In this document: positions 17,805 to 26,931 of the stretch, one piece after another
How positions within the stretch are numbered: the first letter of the stretch is position 1
How the letters are laid out: each line of letters starts with the position of its first letter
DNA from: WLND01 sp040398845
GTDB lineage: Bacteria > Actinomycetota > Actinomycetes > S36-B12
Assembly: GCA_040398845.1 (NCBI GenBank)
Contig: JBBATH010000009.1
Location: 62,001 to 126,000, forward strand
Direction: 5' to 3'
DNA length: 64,000 nucleotides
Made by a program: the position numbers and the translations under genes
The notes under the pieces: generated by a model
What the model was told of the DNA's origin: nothing
Seen by the model: only the letters and a program-made list of their open reading frames with translations
The model's database searches: none

Positions 17805-19243
17805 TGGACGAGGCCACGGCTTCCGGCACGGCACCCGTGCCTACCCCAGCCTCCCTACCTACCCCAGCCTCCTTACCTACCCCAGCCTCTTTACCTACCC
17901 CAGCCTCTTTACCTACCCCAGCCTCCTTACCGCAACGCACCGCGGTCGCGGTTCCGAGCCGGTCGCCGGCGCCGAACCCCGGAGCCCTGCGACAGCCGGT
18001 AGTCAAGCAGGGCAGTGACCCCAGCAAGTTCGGGCGCGTCACCGAAGATGGCACGGTCTACCTCACCGCACCCGAGGGTGAACTTGTTGTCGGCCAGTGG
18101 GCGGCGGGTCCCCCTGCCGAGGGACTCGCATTTTTTGGGCGTAAGTACGACGATCTCGTCGTCGAGATCGAGTTGGTGAGTAGGCGACTCGTTGACGGCC
18201 GGGCTAGCGGCGAACAGGCTCAAGCCGTGCTCGCTAAGGTTCGCGAAGGACTCTCGTCTCGCTCCTTCGTGGGCGACATCGTTGCCCTTGAGTCCAAGTG
18301 CGAGGCACTCGAGTCGTCAATCGCCACCGCGAAGGCCGCAGCGCAAGCACAGAAGGCTGAACAGCGTGCTCGGGCGGCCCTGGCTCGGGAGGCCCTCACC
18401 GTCGAGGCTGAGTCGCTCGCCGAGTCCACGTCGTGGAAGTCCACAAGCGAGCGCTTCGCAACCATGATCGAGGAGTGGAAGTCCCTCCCACATGCAGACC
18501 GTTCAGGCGAGCAGGCCATGTGGAAGCGGATTAGCGCCGCGCGGGCTCAGTTCGACAAGGCACGACGCGCCCACTTCGCAGAACTCGACTCAGATCGCAA
18601 GGTCGCCGTCGCTCGCAAGCGCGAACTCATCGCCCAGGCCGAGGCCCTGACGACCTTGACGGACTGGGCCGGGACGGGTCGCAAACTACGTGACCTCATG
18701 ACCGCTTGGAAGGACGCCCCGCGCTCATCCAAGCAGGATGAGGACAAGCTCTGGAAGCGCTTTAAGGCGGCTCAGGACGTCTTCTACGCCGCCAAGACCG
18801 CCGCGGATTCGGCCGAGGAGGACACTCTCAAGGAAAACATTCCCGCCAAGGAGTCGCTCGTCGCTGAGGCCGAAGCGCTCCTTCCGGTCACCGACACCTC
18901 GGTGGCAAAACGCGCACTTCGCGTGATCGGCGAGCGCTGGGAAAAGGTCGGTGACCTGCCTCGAGCGGACCGTGACCGGCTCGAGCGTCGGCTCAAAGTG
19001 GTCGAGGATGCTGTCCGCGGCAGCGAGGCGGAGACCTGGAAACGCACCAACCCTGAGACCCGCGCCCGCGCCGAATCCACCGCGAACGCCTTCACCGATG
19101 GGATCGCCAAACTCGAGGTCAAGCGTGCGAAGGCACTGGACAAGGGCGACCTCGCTGAGGTGGAGCGACTCGATGCGTCGATCGCGGGCACCAAGGCCTT
19201 GCTCGGCGCAGCAGAGGCTGCTGCCGCGGAATTTAAGGGCTAA
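17804..19243 (+). CDS. DUF349 domain protein with N-terminal PTPASL repeats
   Basis: 479 aa. After a short head, residues 13-42 are five perfect PTPASL hexapeptides, then a linker and the SKFGRVTEDGTVYL block. The rest is almost entirely charged helix and coiled coil carrying repeated DUF349 units, recognisable by W-K spacing in EEWKSLPHADRS, TAWKDAPRSS and ERWEKVGDLPRADRD. DUF349 proteins occur next to rel in actinobacteria; the role is unknown and a link to ppGpp metabolism is only positional. ATG 17804 was chosen because it overlaps the small upstream ORF stop and begins the conserved frame. No membrane segment. Confidence 0.85.
   Translation: MDEATASGTAPVPTPASLPTPASLPTPASLPTPASLPTPASLPQRTAVAVPSRSPAPNPGALRQPVVKQGSDPSKFGRVTEDGTVYLTAPEGELVVGQWAAGPPAEGLAFFGRKYDDLVVEIELVSRRLVDGRASGEQAQAVLAKVREGLSSRSFVGDIVALESKCEALESSIATAKAAAQAQKAEQRARAALAREALTVEAESLAESTSWKSTSERFATMIEEWKSLPHADRSGEQAMWKRISAARAQFDKARRAHFAELDSDRKVAVARKRELIAQAEALTTLTDWAGTGRKLRDLMTAWKDAPRSSKQDEDKLWKRFKAAQDVFYAAKTAADSAEEDTLKENIPAKESLVAEAEALLPVTDTSVAKRALRVIGERWEKVGDLPRADRDRLERRLKVVEDAVRGSEAETWKRTNPETRARAESTANAFTDGIAKLEVKRAKALDKGDLAEVERLDASIAGTKALLGAAEAAAAEFKG
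17840..17929 (+). repeat. Five tandem 18-bp repeats encoding PTPASL
   Basis: The unit CCTACCCCAGCCTCCTTA is present five times in frame, differing only at one or two third positions (CTCC/CTCT/CTCCC variants). Being a multiple of three, copy-number change would alter the length of a Pro-rich N-terminal spacer without a frameshift. Confidence 0.95.
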
Positions 19244-19255
19244 GCGAGCGTTTCG

Positions 19256-21535
19256 CTACACCCGATAGGCGTCGTAGACCCCTTCAACGTTGCGCACCGC
19301 CTTGATTACCGAACCCATGTGCTTGGGGTCGGCCATCTCAAAGGTGAAGCGCGACAACGCTATACGGTCGCGCGAGGTGGTGACCGAGGCGCTCAGGATG
19401 TTTACATGCATATCTGACAACGCCCTCGTCACATCACTGAGGAGCCGAGCGCGGTCTAGAGCCTCCACCTGAATATTCACCAGGAACAGGCTGGTCGAGG
19501 TCGGCGCCCACTCAACCACGACGATGCGATCGGGTTCGGCTCGGAGTCCCGGTACATTCACGCAGTCCGTGCGATGCACTGATACTCCCGAGCCCCTCGT
19601 GACAAATCCGAGAATGTCGTCGCCCGGCACCGGTGTGCAGCACTTTGACAATTTCACCCACACGTCGTCTGCTCCCTTGACGACGACTCCAACATCACCC
19701 GACGTACGGGACCGATGCCGTTGCAAGCTGTTGGGGATGAATGCATCAGCAGCCTCATCAGCAGCCGCCTCCGCTCCCCCAGCCGCGTCAACGAGACGCT
19801 GGATGACCGTGGCGGCGGACACCCGGCCCTCCCCGATCGACGCATAGAGCCCGGAAACATCGGTTTGGTGAAGGTCGACGGCAATACTCGTGAGCGCTTG
19901 GTTCGTCATCATTCGCTGCAGCGGGAGACCTTGCTTGCGCATGGCACGAACGATTGAATCCTTGCCCGCCTCTATCGATTCGTCTCGTCGCTCACGCGAG
20001 AACCAGGCTTTGATCTTGCTCTTCGCCCGCGCTGATGATACGAAGCCAAGCCAGTCTCGGCTTGGTCCGGCGCCCTCCGCTTTCGACGTGAAGATCTCGA
20101 TGACATCGCCGTTCGTCAGCGTTGACTCAAGCGGCACGAGCTTGCCATTCACGCGAGCTCCGACACACCGGTGACCGACCTCCGTATGCACAGAGTAGGC
20201 GAAGTCAACTGGGGTCGCACCGGTGGCGAGCGCCACGACATCGCCTTTCGGCGTGAAGACGAACACCTCCGAGGATCCGAGGTCATACCTCAGTGAATCC
20301 ATGAATTCGTCGGGATCCTCAGTTTCGCGCTGCCATTCCATGAGTTGGCGCAGCCACCCGAAATCATCGGGGCCAGCCTTCGCTCCGGAATCCTGCTTGT
20401 AGCGCCAGTGCGCCGCGACTCCAAACTCCGCTGCCCGGTGCATTTCATGGGTTCGGATCTGCAGTTCGACTGGCTTGCCCTCCGGCCCGATGACGGTCGT
20501 GTGGAGCGACTGGTACATGTTGAACCTCGGCATGGCAATGAAGTCCTTGAACCTCCCGGGAACCGGACTCCAGCGCGCGTGGATGACACCGAGCGCCCCG
20601 TAGCAGTCACGAACGTTGTCGACGAGGATCCTCACTCCAACGAGGTCGTAGATATCAGCGAAGTCGCGACCGCGCACGATCATCTTCTGGTACACCGAGT
20701 AATAGTGCTTCGGTCGGCCTGTCACACTCGCCTTCACCTTGCTCTTGCGCAAATCTGCATCGATCTCATCGAGCACTAACGTGAGGTACTGATCCCTTGA
20801 CGGCGCACGCTGCCCCACCAGTCGTACTATCTCGTCGTACATCTTCGGGTAAAGGGTGGCAAAGGCCAGATCCTCGAGTTCCCATTTCACGGCGTGCATC
20901 CCGAGGCGATGTGCCAGCGGCGCGTAGATCTCGAGCGTCTCGCGCGCTTTCACCTGCTGCTTCGCCTCCGGCATCCAGCGTAAGGTCCGCATGTTGTGTA
21001 GGCGGTCAGCCAACTTGATGACAAGCACTCGGATGTCGCGGGCCATCGCCACGACCATCTTTCGTACGGTCTCCGCTGCCGATGACTCTCCGTACTTCAC
21101 TTTGTCGAGCTTCGTCACACCATCGACGAGTTGCGCCACTTCCCCGCCGAAGTCCTCTCGGAGCGCGTCGATCGAATAACCGGTGTCTTCAACCGTGTCA
21201 TGGAGGAGCGCCGCAGCCAGTGTTGAGGCACTCATCCCCAAATCCGCGAGTATTGTTGCGACAGCAAGGGGGTGGGTGATGTACGCCTCGCCGCTGCGCC
21301 GACGTTGGTCTCGGTGCAAGTACGCGGCTGTCTCGTATGCCCGTTCGATGAGCTTCGTGTCGCTCTTGGGATGGTACTGACGTAGCGTGCGCAGGAGTGG
21401 TTCAAGCTCAGGGTGCAACCTGCGCGGTCCTGCGAATCTCACGATCCTTGCCCGCAGGCCACCTGCGTCGGGAGCGCCGGCGTAGGGCGAGAGAGGGGTA
21501 ACCTGCTCCGTCGGAGACGACACTTGGTTCGTCAC
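19256..21535 (-). CDS. rel: Bifunctional (p)ppGpp synthetase/hydrolase Rel
   Basis: Long RelA/SpoT homologue, 759 aa, controlling the stringent response. Domains in order: HD hydrolase (about 70-200) with the Mn-binding HDTVEDT and LADRLHNMRTL, synthetase domain (about 230-360) with GRPKHYYSVYQKM and YQSLHTTVIG, TGS (about 405-465, VFVFTPKGDV), helical/zinc-finger-like region with CCTPVPGDDI, and ACT domain at the C-terminus (SRFTFEMADP). Hydrolase residues are intact, so it is the bifunctional type. GTG 21535 has GGAG five bases upstream and is preferred over GTG 21541, which abuts the Shine-Dalgarno. Confidence 0.96.
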   Translation of the reverse strand: MTNQVSSPTEQVTPLSPYAGAPDAGGLRARIVRFAGPRRLHPELEPLLRTLRQYHPKSDTKLIERAYETAAYLHRDQRRRSGEAYITHPLAVATILADLGMSASTLAAALLHDTVEDTGYSIDALREDFGGEVAQLVDGVTKLDKVKYGESSAAETVRKMVVAMARDIRVLVIKLADRLHNMRTLRWMPEAKQQVKARETLEIYAPLAHRLGMHAVKWELEDLAFATLYPKMYDEIVRLVGQRAPSRDQYLTLVLDEIDADLRKSKVKASVTGRPKHYYSVYQKMIVRGRDFADIYDLVGVRILVDNVRDCYGALGVIHARWSPVPGRFKDFIAMPRFNMYQSLHTTVIGPEGKPVELQIRTHEMHRAAEFGVAAHWRYKQDSGAKAGPDDFGWLRQLMEWQRETEDPDEFMDSLRYDLGSSEVFVFTPKGDVVALATGATPVDFAYSVHTEVGHRCVGARVNGKLVPLESTLTNGDVIEIFTSKAEGAGPSRDWLGFVSSARAKSKIKAWFSRERRDESIEAGKDSIVRAMRKQGLPLQRMMTNQALTSIAVDLHQTDVSGLYASIGEGRVSAATVIQRLVDAAGGAEAAADEAADAFIPNSLQRHRSRTSGDVGVVVKGADDVWVKLSKCCTPVPGDDILGFVTRGSGVSVHRTDCVNVPGLRAEPDRIVVVEWAPTSTSLFLVNIQVEALDRARLLSDVTRALSDMHVNILSASVTTSRDRIALSRFTFEMADPKHMGSVIKAVRNVEGVYDAYRV

Positions 21536-21562
21536 GGGCACTCCTTCCGACTTCAGTCGATT

Positions 21563-22108
21563 CTACCCGGGCGTCGGGGTGAGGAGCGCGTGGACGAGGA
21601 TCCCCCGAGCCTCAAGAACACTGCGGCCCTCGAGGAACGGTAGGTCCATCACAACAAGCAGTGCCAAAACCTCTGCACCGCACAGGGTCACGAGGTCGAC
21701 CGCCGCGCCAGCAGTGCCTCCGGTTGCAAGGACATCGTCGATGATGACGACCCGGTGTCCAGGGCCGACGGCATCTTGGTGGAGCTCCAACGTCGCGGTT
21801 CCGTACTCGAGCTCATACTCGCGGGCGTGGACAAGACCAGGCAGCTTGCCCGGCTTTCGCATCGTGATGAACCCCGCGCCAAGGTGGTGCGCAAGCGCAG
21901 CGCCGTAGGGAAATCCTCGCGCCTCAATACCGACCACCGAGTCCACTTGCAAGCCGGCGACCCGCCGAGCCAATGCTTCGATGACGATACGAAAGGCTCT
22001 TGGCTCAGCCATGACGCCGCTCAGGTCTTGGAAGGACACTCCGGGCTTTGGCCAATCCTGGACCACATGGATGCAGGACCGGACAGCAGCCTCGTCAGCA
22101 GCGTCCAA
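21563..22108 (-). CDS. apt: Adenine phosphoribosyltransferase
   Basis: Salvages adenine to AMP using PRPP. The 181-aa chain has the Apt pattern: VVQDWPKPGVSFQDLS near the N-terminus, the GIEARGFPYGAALAH block, KPGKLPG, and the PRPP loop VVIIDDVLATGGTAG. The start is TTG, seven bases after AAGGG and only three bases after secF ends. Position between secDF and rel is the standard actinobacterial and firmicute arrangement. Confidence 0.95.
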   Translation of the reverse strand: MDAADEAAVRSCIHVVQDWPKPGVSFQDLSGVMAEPRAFRIVIEALARRVAGLQVDSVVGIEARGFPYGAALAHHLGAGFITMRKPGKLPGLVHAREYELEYGTATLELHQDAVGPGHRVVIIDDVLATGGTAGAAVDLVTLCGAEVLALLVVMDLPFLEGRSVLEARGILVHALLTPTPG

Positions 22109-22111
22109 GAC

Positions 22112-23176
22112 TCATCCCTTGCTTCGTCGGGACCTTGGAGGACGCTTGGGCTGCTGCCTCAGGCTCGACCCAACCAAGGCCGCAGAGTCACCAGCCGCTC
22201 CAGCCTTCGCAGCCTGTGACCGCCGCGCCATGACCCGGGCAGTGAGGGACTTGATCTCCGGTTGGGCGTTCTTCATCTGCGCGAGAATCGGAGTGGCGAT
22301 GAAGATTGATGAGTACGCCCCTGCGGCCATACCGACGGCGAGTGCTACCGCAAGATCTAGGAGGGTACCCGCCCCGAGGAGCCCAGCGCCGATGACGATG
22401 ATCGACACCACTGGGAGCAGCGCGACGATCGAGGTGTTGATGCTGCGCACGAGTGTCTGATTAACCGCGAGATTGGCGGCGTCCGAGTAGGTGAGCATGG
22501 ACTGCCCGGTGATTCCACGGGTGTTCTCGCGCACCTTGTCGAACACGACGACCGTGTCGTACAGAGAGAAGCCAAGGATGGTGAGGACACCGATCACGGT
22601 GGCAGGAGTCACCTCTAGCCCGGTGAGGGCGTAGATGCCGATGGTAATGACAAGGTCGTGTGCCAGGGCAACGAGTGCCGCCACCGCCATCCGCCACTCA
22701 AAATAGATTGACAGGAAGATCGTGACAAGCAGCAGGAAGACAAGGAGACCCTGCAACGCTTTTTTCGATATCTCAGCACCCCAGGTCGGCCCCACCACCT
22801 GAACCTTGATCTCGTCCTTGGCTACACCGCACGCAGTGGCGAGTTCACCAGCCAGAACCGAACTCTCGGCGGCCGTGAGTGCCTCGGTTTGGACCCTGAT
22901 CGTCCCGTTACCCGTCTTGGTGACAATCGATTGGGCTCCGCTGCCCTCTTCTGCGACGACTCGCGCCTGCTCGATGCTGCAGGTCGCAGCGGGAAGGGAG
23001 AAATCGGCGCCACCCCGAAACTCAATGCCGAGATTAAGTCCGCGGGTGAGCAGCGCCCCGACGGACACTAGGAGAATGATCGCCGAGACGACGTACCAGG
23101 TGCGACGACGTCCAATGAAGTCGATCGACATCTGCCCGCTGTAGAGACGATGGCCGAGGCCGGAAATCTTGCTCAT
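22112..23176 (-). CDS. secF: Protein translocase subunit SecF
   Basis: Partner of SecD in the membrane complex that uses proton motive force to help late stages of Sec export. 354 aa with six membrane segments, the N-terminal GLNLGIEFRGGADFSL signature, a periplasmic loop carrying a Cys (TACGV), and the central SLYDTVVVFDKVRENTRG motif. The Arg/Lys-rich C-terminal tail (RRSQAAKAGAAGD, then basic residues) is cytoplasmic. It overlaps secD by four bases. Confidence 0.95.
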   Translation of the reverse strand: MSKISGLGHRLYSGQMSIDFIGRRRTWYVVSAIILLVSVGALLTRGLNLGIEFRGGADFSLPAATCSIEQARVVAEEGSGAQSIVTKTGNGTIRVQTEALTAAESSVLAGELATACGVAKDEIKVQVVGPTWGAEISKKALQGLLVFLLLVTIFLSIYFEWRMAVAALVALAHDLVITIGIYALTGLEVTPATVIGVLTILGFSLYDTVVVFDKVRENTRGITGQSMLTYSDAANLAVNQTLVRSINTSIVALLPVVSIIVIGAGLLGAGTLLDLAVALAVGMAAGAYSSIFIATPILAQMKNAQPEIKSLTARVMARRSQAAKAGAAGDSAALVGSSLRQQPKRPPRSRRSKG

Positions 23177-24918
23177 GGGTTGGACACCTCCTTCGACTCA
23201 CGGCGACGGCCTTGTCGGGCAATCGCCCCCGCCATGCTTGCTGCTCCGACACGGTCAGGGTCGAGCCCGGTCCAGCGGGAGCCCCGCTGCATCCAACCGG
23301 CTCGGCCGAGGAGGACGACGATCGGGTGCGTGAACCAGAAGGCCACGAGCACATCGATCACGGTCGTAAGTCCGAGCACGAAGGCGAACCCTCGCACGCT
23401 ACCTACCGAGAGAAGGTAGAGCACTACCGCGGCGAGGAGCGACACGAAGTCGGCAGCAAGAAGCGTTCGACGTGCCCGAACCCAGCCCGAAGCGCACGCT
23501 TGGCGCAGCGTTCTGCCCTCGCGGATCTCGTCTCGGATTCGCTCGAAGTAGACGATGAAGGAGTCTGCCGTGATACCGATGGCCACGATCGCGCCCGCGA
23601 CACCCGCGAGGGTGAGGGTGAGCCCGATGCTCTTGCTCATCACCACGAACACCAAGTACACGATCACTCCCGCTGCAATGAGGGAGATCATCGCAACGAC
23701 ACCGAGCGCTCGGTAGTACACGATGAGGTAGATCATGACGAGGACGAGTCCGAGCAGGCCGGCAAGAAGCCCGGCACGCAACTGCTCGCTTCCGACGGTT
23801 GGTGACACTGACGTGATGTCGACCGCCTCCAGGGTGACCGGCAATGCGCCGTACTTGAGAATGTTCGCGAGATCGTTCGCCTCTTGCGCAGTGAAGTTGC
23901 CTTCGATCTGTGCCTGACCGCCCAGAATTGGCTCGTTGAACCGAGGTGCTGAGGTGACGACGCCGTCGAGGACGATCGCGAAGGCATTACATGGACTCGC
24001 ACCCTGGCCGCAGTCGGGCAGTGCGGACAGTGTCGTCGATGCGTCACCGAGCGCCTTCGCTCCCTCCCCGTCGAACTCGAGTGATACGACCCATCCCACG
24101 CCGCCCTGTGGGAGAACGGCGCTTGCGCCAGTCACATTCGTTCCCTTGATGAAGGCAGGTTCCAAGGTGTACTTCACGGTGCCGGTCTGGTCACAGGTGC
24201 CGAGCCAGAGGGCAGGATCGTCAGGAGTGCCTCCCGAGTAGGCCTCTGGGTTCGTGCAGTCCAAGTTCGCCACCTCGGCCTGAAACTCCGGGGTGTTTTC
24301 AGGGGCTTGCACGAGATCCGTGGTCCCGACAGGTGCAGATGCCGACGCGGACGGGGTCGCTGCCGGCGAAGCCGCTGCTGTCGCTGATGGCGACGCAGAT
24401 GATGCCGACGCAGATGATGCCGACGCAGATGCACTGGCGGTTGAAGATGCAGACGGCGAAGCCGAGGATGTGGCGGACGCGGTTTCCGATGGAGAAGCCG
24501 ATGGCGAGGCAGTGGGAGCTGGTGCCGGGTTGTTTATCGAGTAAACGGGCCTGAAGTCAAGGAGTGCGGTCTTTTGAACAAGATCAACGAGACGATCCTG
24601 GCTCGCCCCCGGAACTGACACGACAATCGCGGCGCCTTCCCCGCTGCCCTGGGTGGTCACCTCAGCCTCGGCAACCCCGAGGCCGTCAACGCGCTGCCTG
24701 ATGATGGCAACCGTCTGTTGCAACTGCTCGTCGGTAATGCTCGCCCCCACCGACACCGGCTTTGGCAGCAGGATCACCTGCGTGCCACCCTGGAGGTCAA
24801 GGCCGAGCCGAACAGTCGAGTCGGTGCCCGGCCAAAAAGCCCAGGCGATGAGGCCGAGCATGATGACTGCGAGGGCAACGAGCGCGCGCAGAGGCTTCGT
24901 TGTTGCGGGAGGCGCCAC
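23173..24918 (-). CDS. secD: Protein translocase subunit SecD with Ser/Ala-rich insertion
   Basis: 581 aa; six membrane spans with a large extracytoplasmic P1 domain. Family marks: RLGLDLQGGTQVIL (37-50), VAEAEVTTQGSGEGAAIVVSVPG, and AIGITADSFIVYFERIRDE in the C-terminal half. Residues 131-197 are an unusual linker made almost only of Ser, Ala, Pro and Thr, placed between the P1 base and head; part of its DNA is a 15-bp tandem array. The P1 head after the insert contains two cysteines (DCTNPEAYSG, LGTCDQTG) that could form a disulfide. GTG start, with AGGGAA upstream, ten bases after yajC. Confidence 0.94.
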   Translation of the reverse strand: MAPPATTKPLRALVALAVIMLGLIAWAFWPGTDSTVRLGLDLQGGTQVILLPKPVSVGASITDEQLQQTVAIIRQRVDGLGVAEAEVTTQGSGEGAAIVVSVPGASQDRLVDLVQKTALLDFRPVYSINNPAPAPTASPSASPSETASATSSASPSASSTASASASASSASASSASPSATAAASPAATPSASASAPVGTTDLVQAPENTPEFQAEVANLDCTNPEAYSGGTPDDPALWLGTCDQTGTVKYTLEPAFIKGTNVTGASAVLPQGGVGWVVSLEFDGEGAKALGDASTTLSALPDCGQGASPCNAFAIVLDGVVTSAPRFNEPILGGQAQIEGNFTAQEANDLANILKYGALPVTLEAVDITSVSPTVGSEQLRAGLLAGLLGLVLVMIYLIVYYRALGVVAMISLIAAGVIVYLVFVVMSKSIGLTLTLAGVAGAIVAIGITADSFIVYFERIRDEIREGRTLRQACASGWVRARRTLLAADFVSLLAAVVLYLLSVGSVRGFAFVLGLTTVIDVLVAFWFTHPIVVLLGRAGWMQRGSRWTGLDPDRVGAASMAGAIARQGRRRESKEVSNP

Positions 24919-24927
24919 GAACGTTCC

Positions 24928-25251
24928 CTACTTCGCGGAGTCGTCAGATGATGGCTTGTCGAAATCAACGACCGCACTGTCAAGTGCAGGCTCCTCAACC
25001 GGGATCACCTTTGCGATGGCGGCGGGGAGCATCCGAATGACAACCCCCGGGGCGATTTCGATGCTCACCTCGTCTGCCGAGCTTGCCACCACGGTGCCGA
25101 ACACCCCGGCGGTGGTCATGATCGAAGATCCCGGGGCCACCGCGGCGATCATGGCCGCCTGTGCCTTTTGACGAGCCTTTTGCGGTCGCAGCACGAGCAG
25201 GTAGAACACGACGCCGATGAGCAGAAGCGGCACGATGGTGACGAAGTCCAC
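24928..25251 (-). CDS. yajC: Preprotein translocase accessory subunit YajC
   Basis: Small single-span membrane protein associated with SecDF. GTG 25251 gives 107 aa beginning MDFVTIVPLLLIGVVFYLLV, one transmembrane helix, then LRPQKARQKAQAAM and the soluble YajC domain with GSSIMTTAGVFGTV. The open frame extends upstream into ruvB, but that extension is not family-like; GGGAG lies just before the chosen start. An alternative GTG overlapping the ruvB stop (near 25291) cannot be fully excluded. It lies 34 bases downstream of ruvB and 10 upstream of secD. Confidence 0.9.
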   Translation of the reverse strand: MDFVTIVPLLLIGVVFYLLVLRPQKARQKAQAAMIAAVAPGSSIMTTAGVFGTVVASSADEVSIEIAPGVVIRMLPAAIAKVIPVEEPALDSAVVDFDKPSSDDSAK

Positions 25252-25285
25252 GATTCTCCCGAGGTTAGACGATATGACGATAACT

Positions 25286-26314
25286 CTAGTCACCAAGGTC
25301 GAGCACAGACTGCGCAGGCAGCGCTTGCGCCACACCAACGTGCTGCCACGCTGCGGGGGTCGCCACACGTCCGCGCGGGGTCCGAATGATCATCCCGAGC
25401 CGGACGAGGAACGGCTCGGCCACCGTCTCGACCGTCTCTGGTTCCTCTCCCACGGCCACCGCAAGAGTGGAGAGGCCAACCGGGCCTCCACCGAACCGGC
25501 GTACGAGCACGTCAAGGACGGCCCGGTCGATGCGATCCATACCGAGGGCGTCGACTTCATAGAGCTCGAGCGCAGCGGATGCGGACGGTTGATCAACGAC
25601 GCCATCGCCATGGACCTGTGCCCAGTCACGGACTCGCCGCAGCAGGCGGTTCGCGATGCGGGGGGTACCACGGCACCGACCTGCGATCTCGATCGCTCCC
25701 GCCTGCCGAAGGTCAACCCCCAGCAGCTTTGCCGATCGTTGAAGGATGATCTCGAGGTCCGCTGGGTCATAGAAATCCAGATGCGCAGTAAAGCCGAACC
25801 GGTCCCGCAGCGGGCTCGGCAGCATACCGGCGCGGGTTGTCGCGCCAACGAGGGTGAAGGGCGCGATCTCCAACGGTATGGCCGTGGCACCGGCTCCCTT
25901 TCCAACGACAACATCGACTCGAAAGTCCTCCATCGCCAGATAGAGCATCTCCTCAGCAGGGCGTGAGGTGCGGTGGATCTCGTCGAGGAAAAGGACCTCA
26001 CCCGGTTGGAGGCTCGAGAGCACAGCGGCGATATCACCCGCGTGCTGGAGTGCTGGCCCCGACGTGATGCGAAGTGGCGCCTCGAGTTCTGCAGCGATGA
26101 TGAATGCCAGTGTCGTCTTGCCCAGACCCGGTGGACCGCTGATGAGCACGTGATCAGCCGCCCGACCGCGACGACGCGCGGCTTCGAGCACGAGACCGAG
26201 CTGAGACTTCACTCGATCCTGCCCAATGAAGCCTTCGAGATGGGTCGGCCGAAGCGCACCCTCCACGGCGACGTCGTCTGCATCCGGATCACCGTCGATG
26301 AGACGGTCACTCAT
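25286..26314 (-). CDS. ruvB: Holliday junction branch migration ATPase RuvB
   Basis: Hexameric AAA+ motor driving branch migration with RuvA. 342 aa. N-terminal acidic lead-in, LRPTHLEGFIGQDRVKSQL, Walker A SGPPGLGKTTLA (near 58-69), Walker B VLFLDEIHR, sensor VGATTRAGMLPSPLRDRFG and C-terminal winged helix GGPVGLSTLAVAVGEEPETVE. Overlaps ruvA by ATGA. Expected to be LexA-regulated with ruvC and ruvA through the box at 27504. Confidence 0.98.
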   Translation of the reverse strand: MSDRLIDGDPDADDVAVEGALRPTHLEGFIGQDRVKSQLGLVLEAARRRGRAADHVLISGPPGLGKTTLAFIIAAELEAPLRITSGPALQHAGDIAAVLSSLQPGEVLFLDEIHRTSRPAEEMLYLAMEDFRVDVVVGKGAGATAIPLEIAPFTLVGATTRAGMLPSPLRDRFGFTAHLDFYDPADLEIILQRSAKLLGVDLRQAGAIEIAGRCRGTPRIANRLLRRVRDWAQVHGDGVVDQPSASAALELYEVDALGMDRIDRAVLDVLVRRFGGGPVGLSTLAVAVGEEPETVETVAEPFLVRLGMIIRTPRGRVATPAAWQHVGVAQALPAQSVLDLGD

Positions 26315-26931
26315 GAGCGGTCCAGGCTGCGAAGAGCCGCCTTGAGGAGGAGCGCGATATCTGGGCCGTCGGAATCGTCAGCATCAACCTCGGCCAGCGG
26401 AGTCACCGCGAGCACAGCCTGTTCAGCCTCCTTCAGCGACCAGCCCAGCGATGTGAGTCCGGCGGTGACCGAGGTCTGCCAGCGACCGGCCGCTACCCCA
26501 CCGGAAACACCTGACGCGCCAAGACCCTTCGCTGGCCCTAGCTTGTCCTTCAACTCTAGGACGAGTCGGCTCGCCCCTTTTCGCCCGACACCGGGCACCT
26601 TTGTAAGGGTGACGAGATCATCTCTCGCGACTGCGAGGCGTAATTCGTCGGGCGAGAGGGTCGCGAGGAGCCCCATGGCGAGCCGCGGGCCTACTCCGCT
26701 CACGGTCTGAACCTGCTCGAACACGGTCCGCTCATCAGCGTTAAGGAAGCCATAGATGGTCCAGCCGTCCTCGCGGATGACGAGCGATGTCATGAGTTCG
26801 ACCCGCTCCCCCGGCCGAACGCTTGATGCCGCCACAGGTGTACAAATCGCGGTGAGTCCGACGGGGCCAATATCAACGACAACCCGATCGGCGCGAACCG
26901 ATGTCACCGTCCCTCGGATGAAGTCCATCAT
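26311..26931 (-). CDS. ruvA: Holliday junction DNA helicase subunit RuvA
   Basis: 206 aa. Three-domain layout: an N-terminal OB fold (MMDFIRGTVTSVRADRVVVD), two helix-hairpin-helix units (QTVSGVGPRLAMGLL and LTKVPGVGRKGASRLVLELKDKL), and after a Gly/Ala linker the RuvB-binding domain (GLTSLGWSLKEAEQAV). Binds the four-way junction as a tetramer. Start overlaps ruvC by four bases and stop overlaps ruvB by four bases. A start at the second Met would change only one residue. Confidence 0.97.
   Translation of the reverse strand: MMDFIRGTVTSVRADRVVVDIGPVGLTAICTPVAASSVRPGERVELMTSLVIREDGWTIYGFLNADERTVFEQVQTVSGVGPRLAMGLLATLSPDELRLAVARDDLVTLTKVPGVGRKGASRLVLELKDKLGPAKGLGASGVSGGVAAGRWQTSVTAGLTSLGWSLKEAEQAVLAVTPLAEVDADDSDGPDIALLLKAALRSLDRS

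Noticed and set aside
17840..17929. CRISPR-like short repeat array
   Set aside because: Units are contiguous, in frame and spacerless, so this is a coding tandem repeat.
19243..19257. Terminator between the DUF349 and rel genes
   Set aside because: AGCGA/TCGCT is only a 5-bp stem without a T-tract and overlaps both stop regions.
24293..24554. Plus-strand frames over the secD low-complexity region
   Set aside because: Asp/Ala or Met/Pro repeats arise by reading the Ser/Ala linker backwards; no start signal or homology.
24903..24918. GAACGTTC as a second LexA box near secD
   Set aside because: The half-sites touch with no four-base spacer, and it lies at the secD start codon inside an operon.
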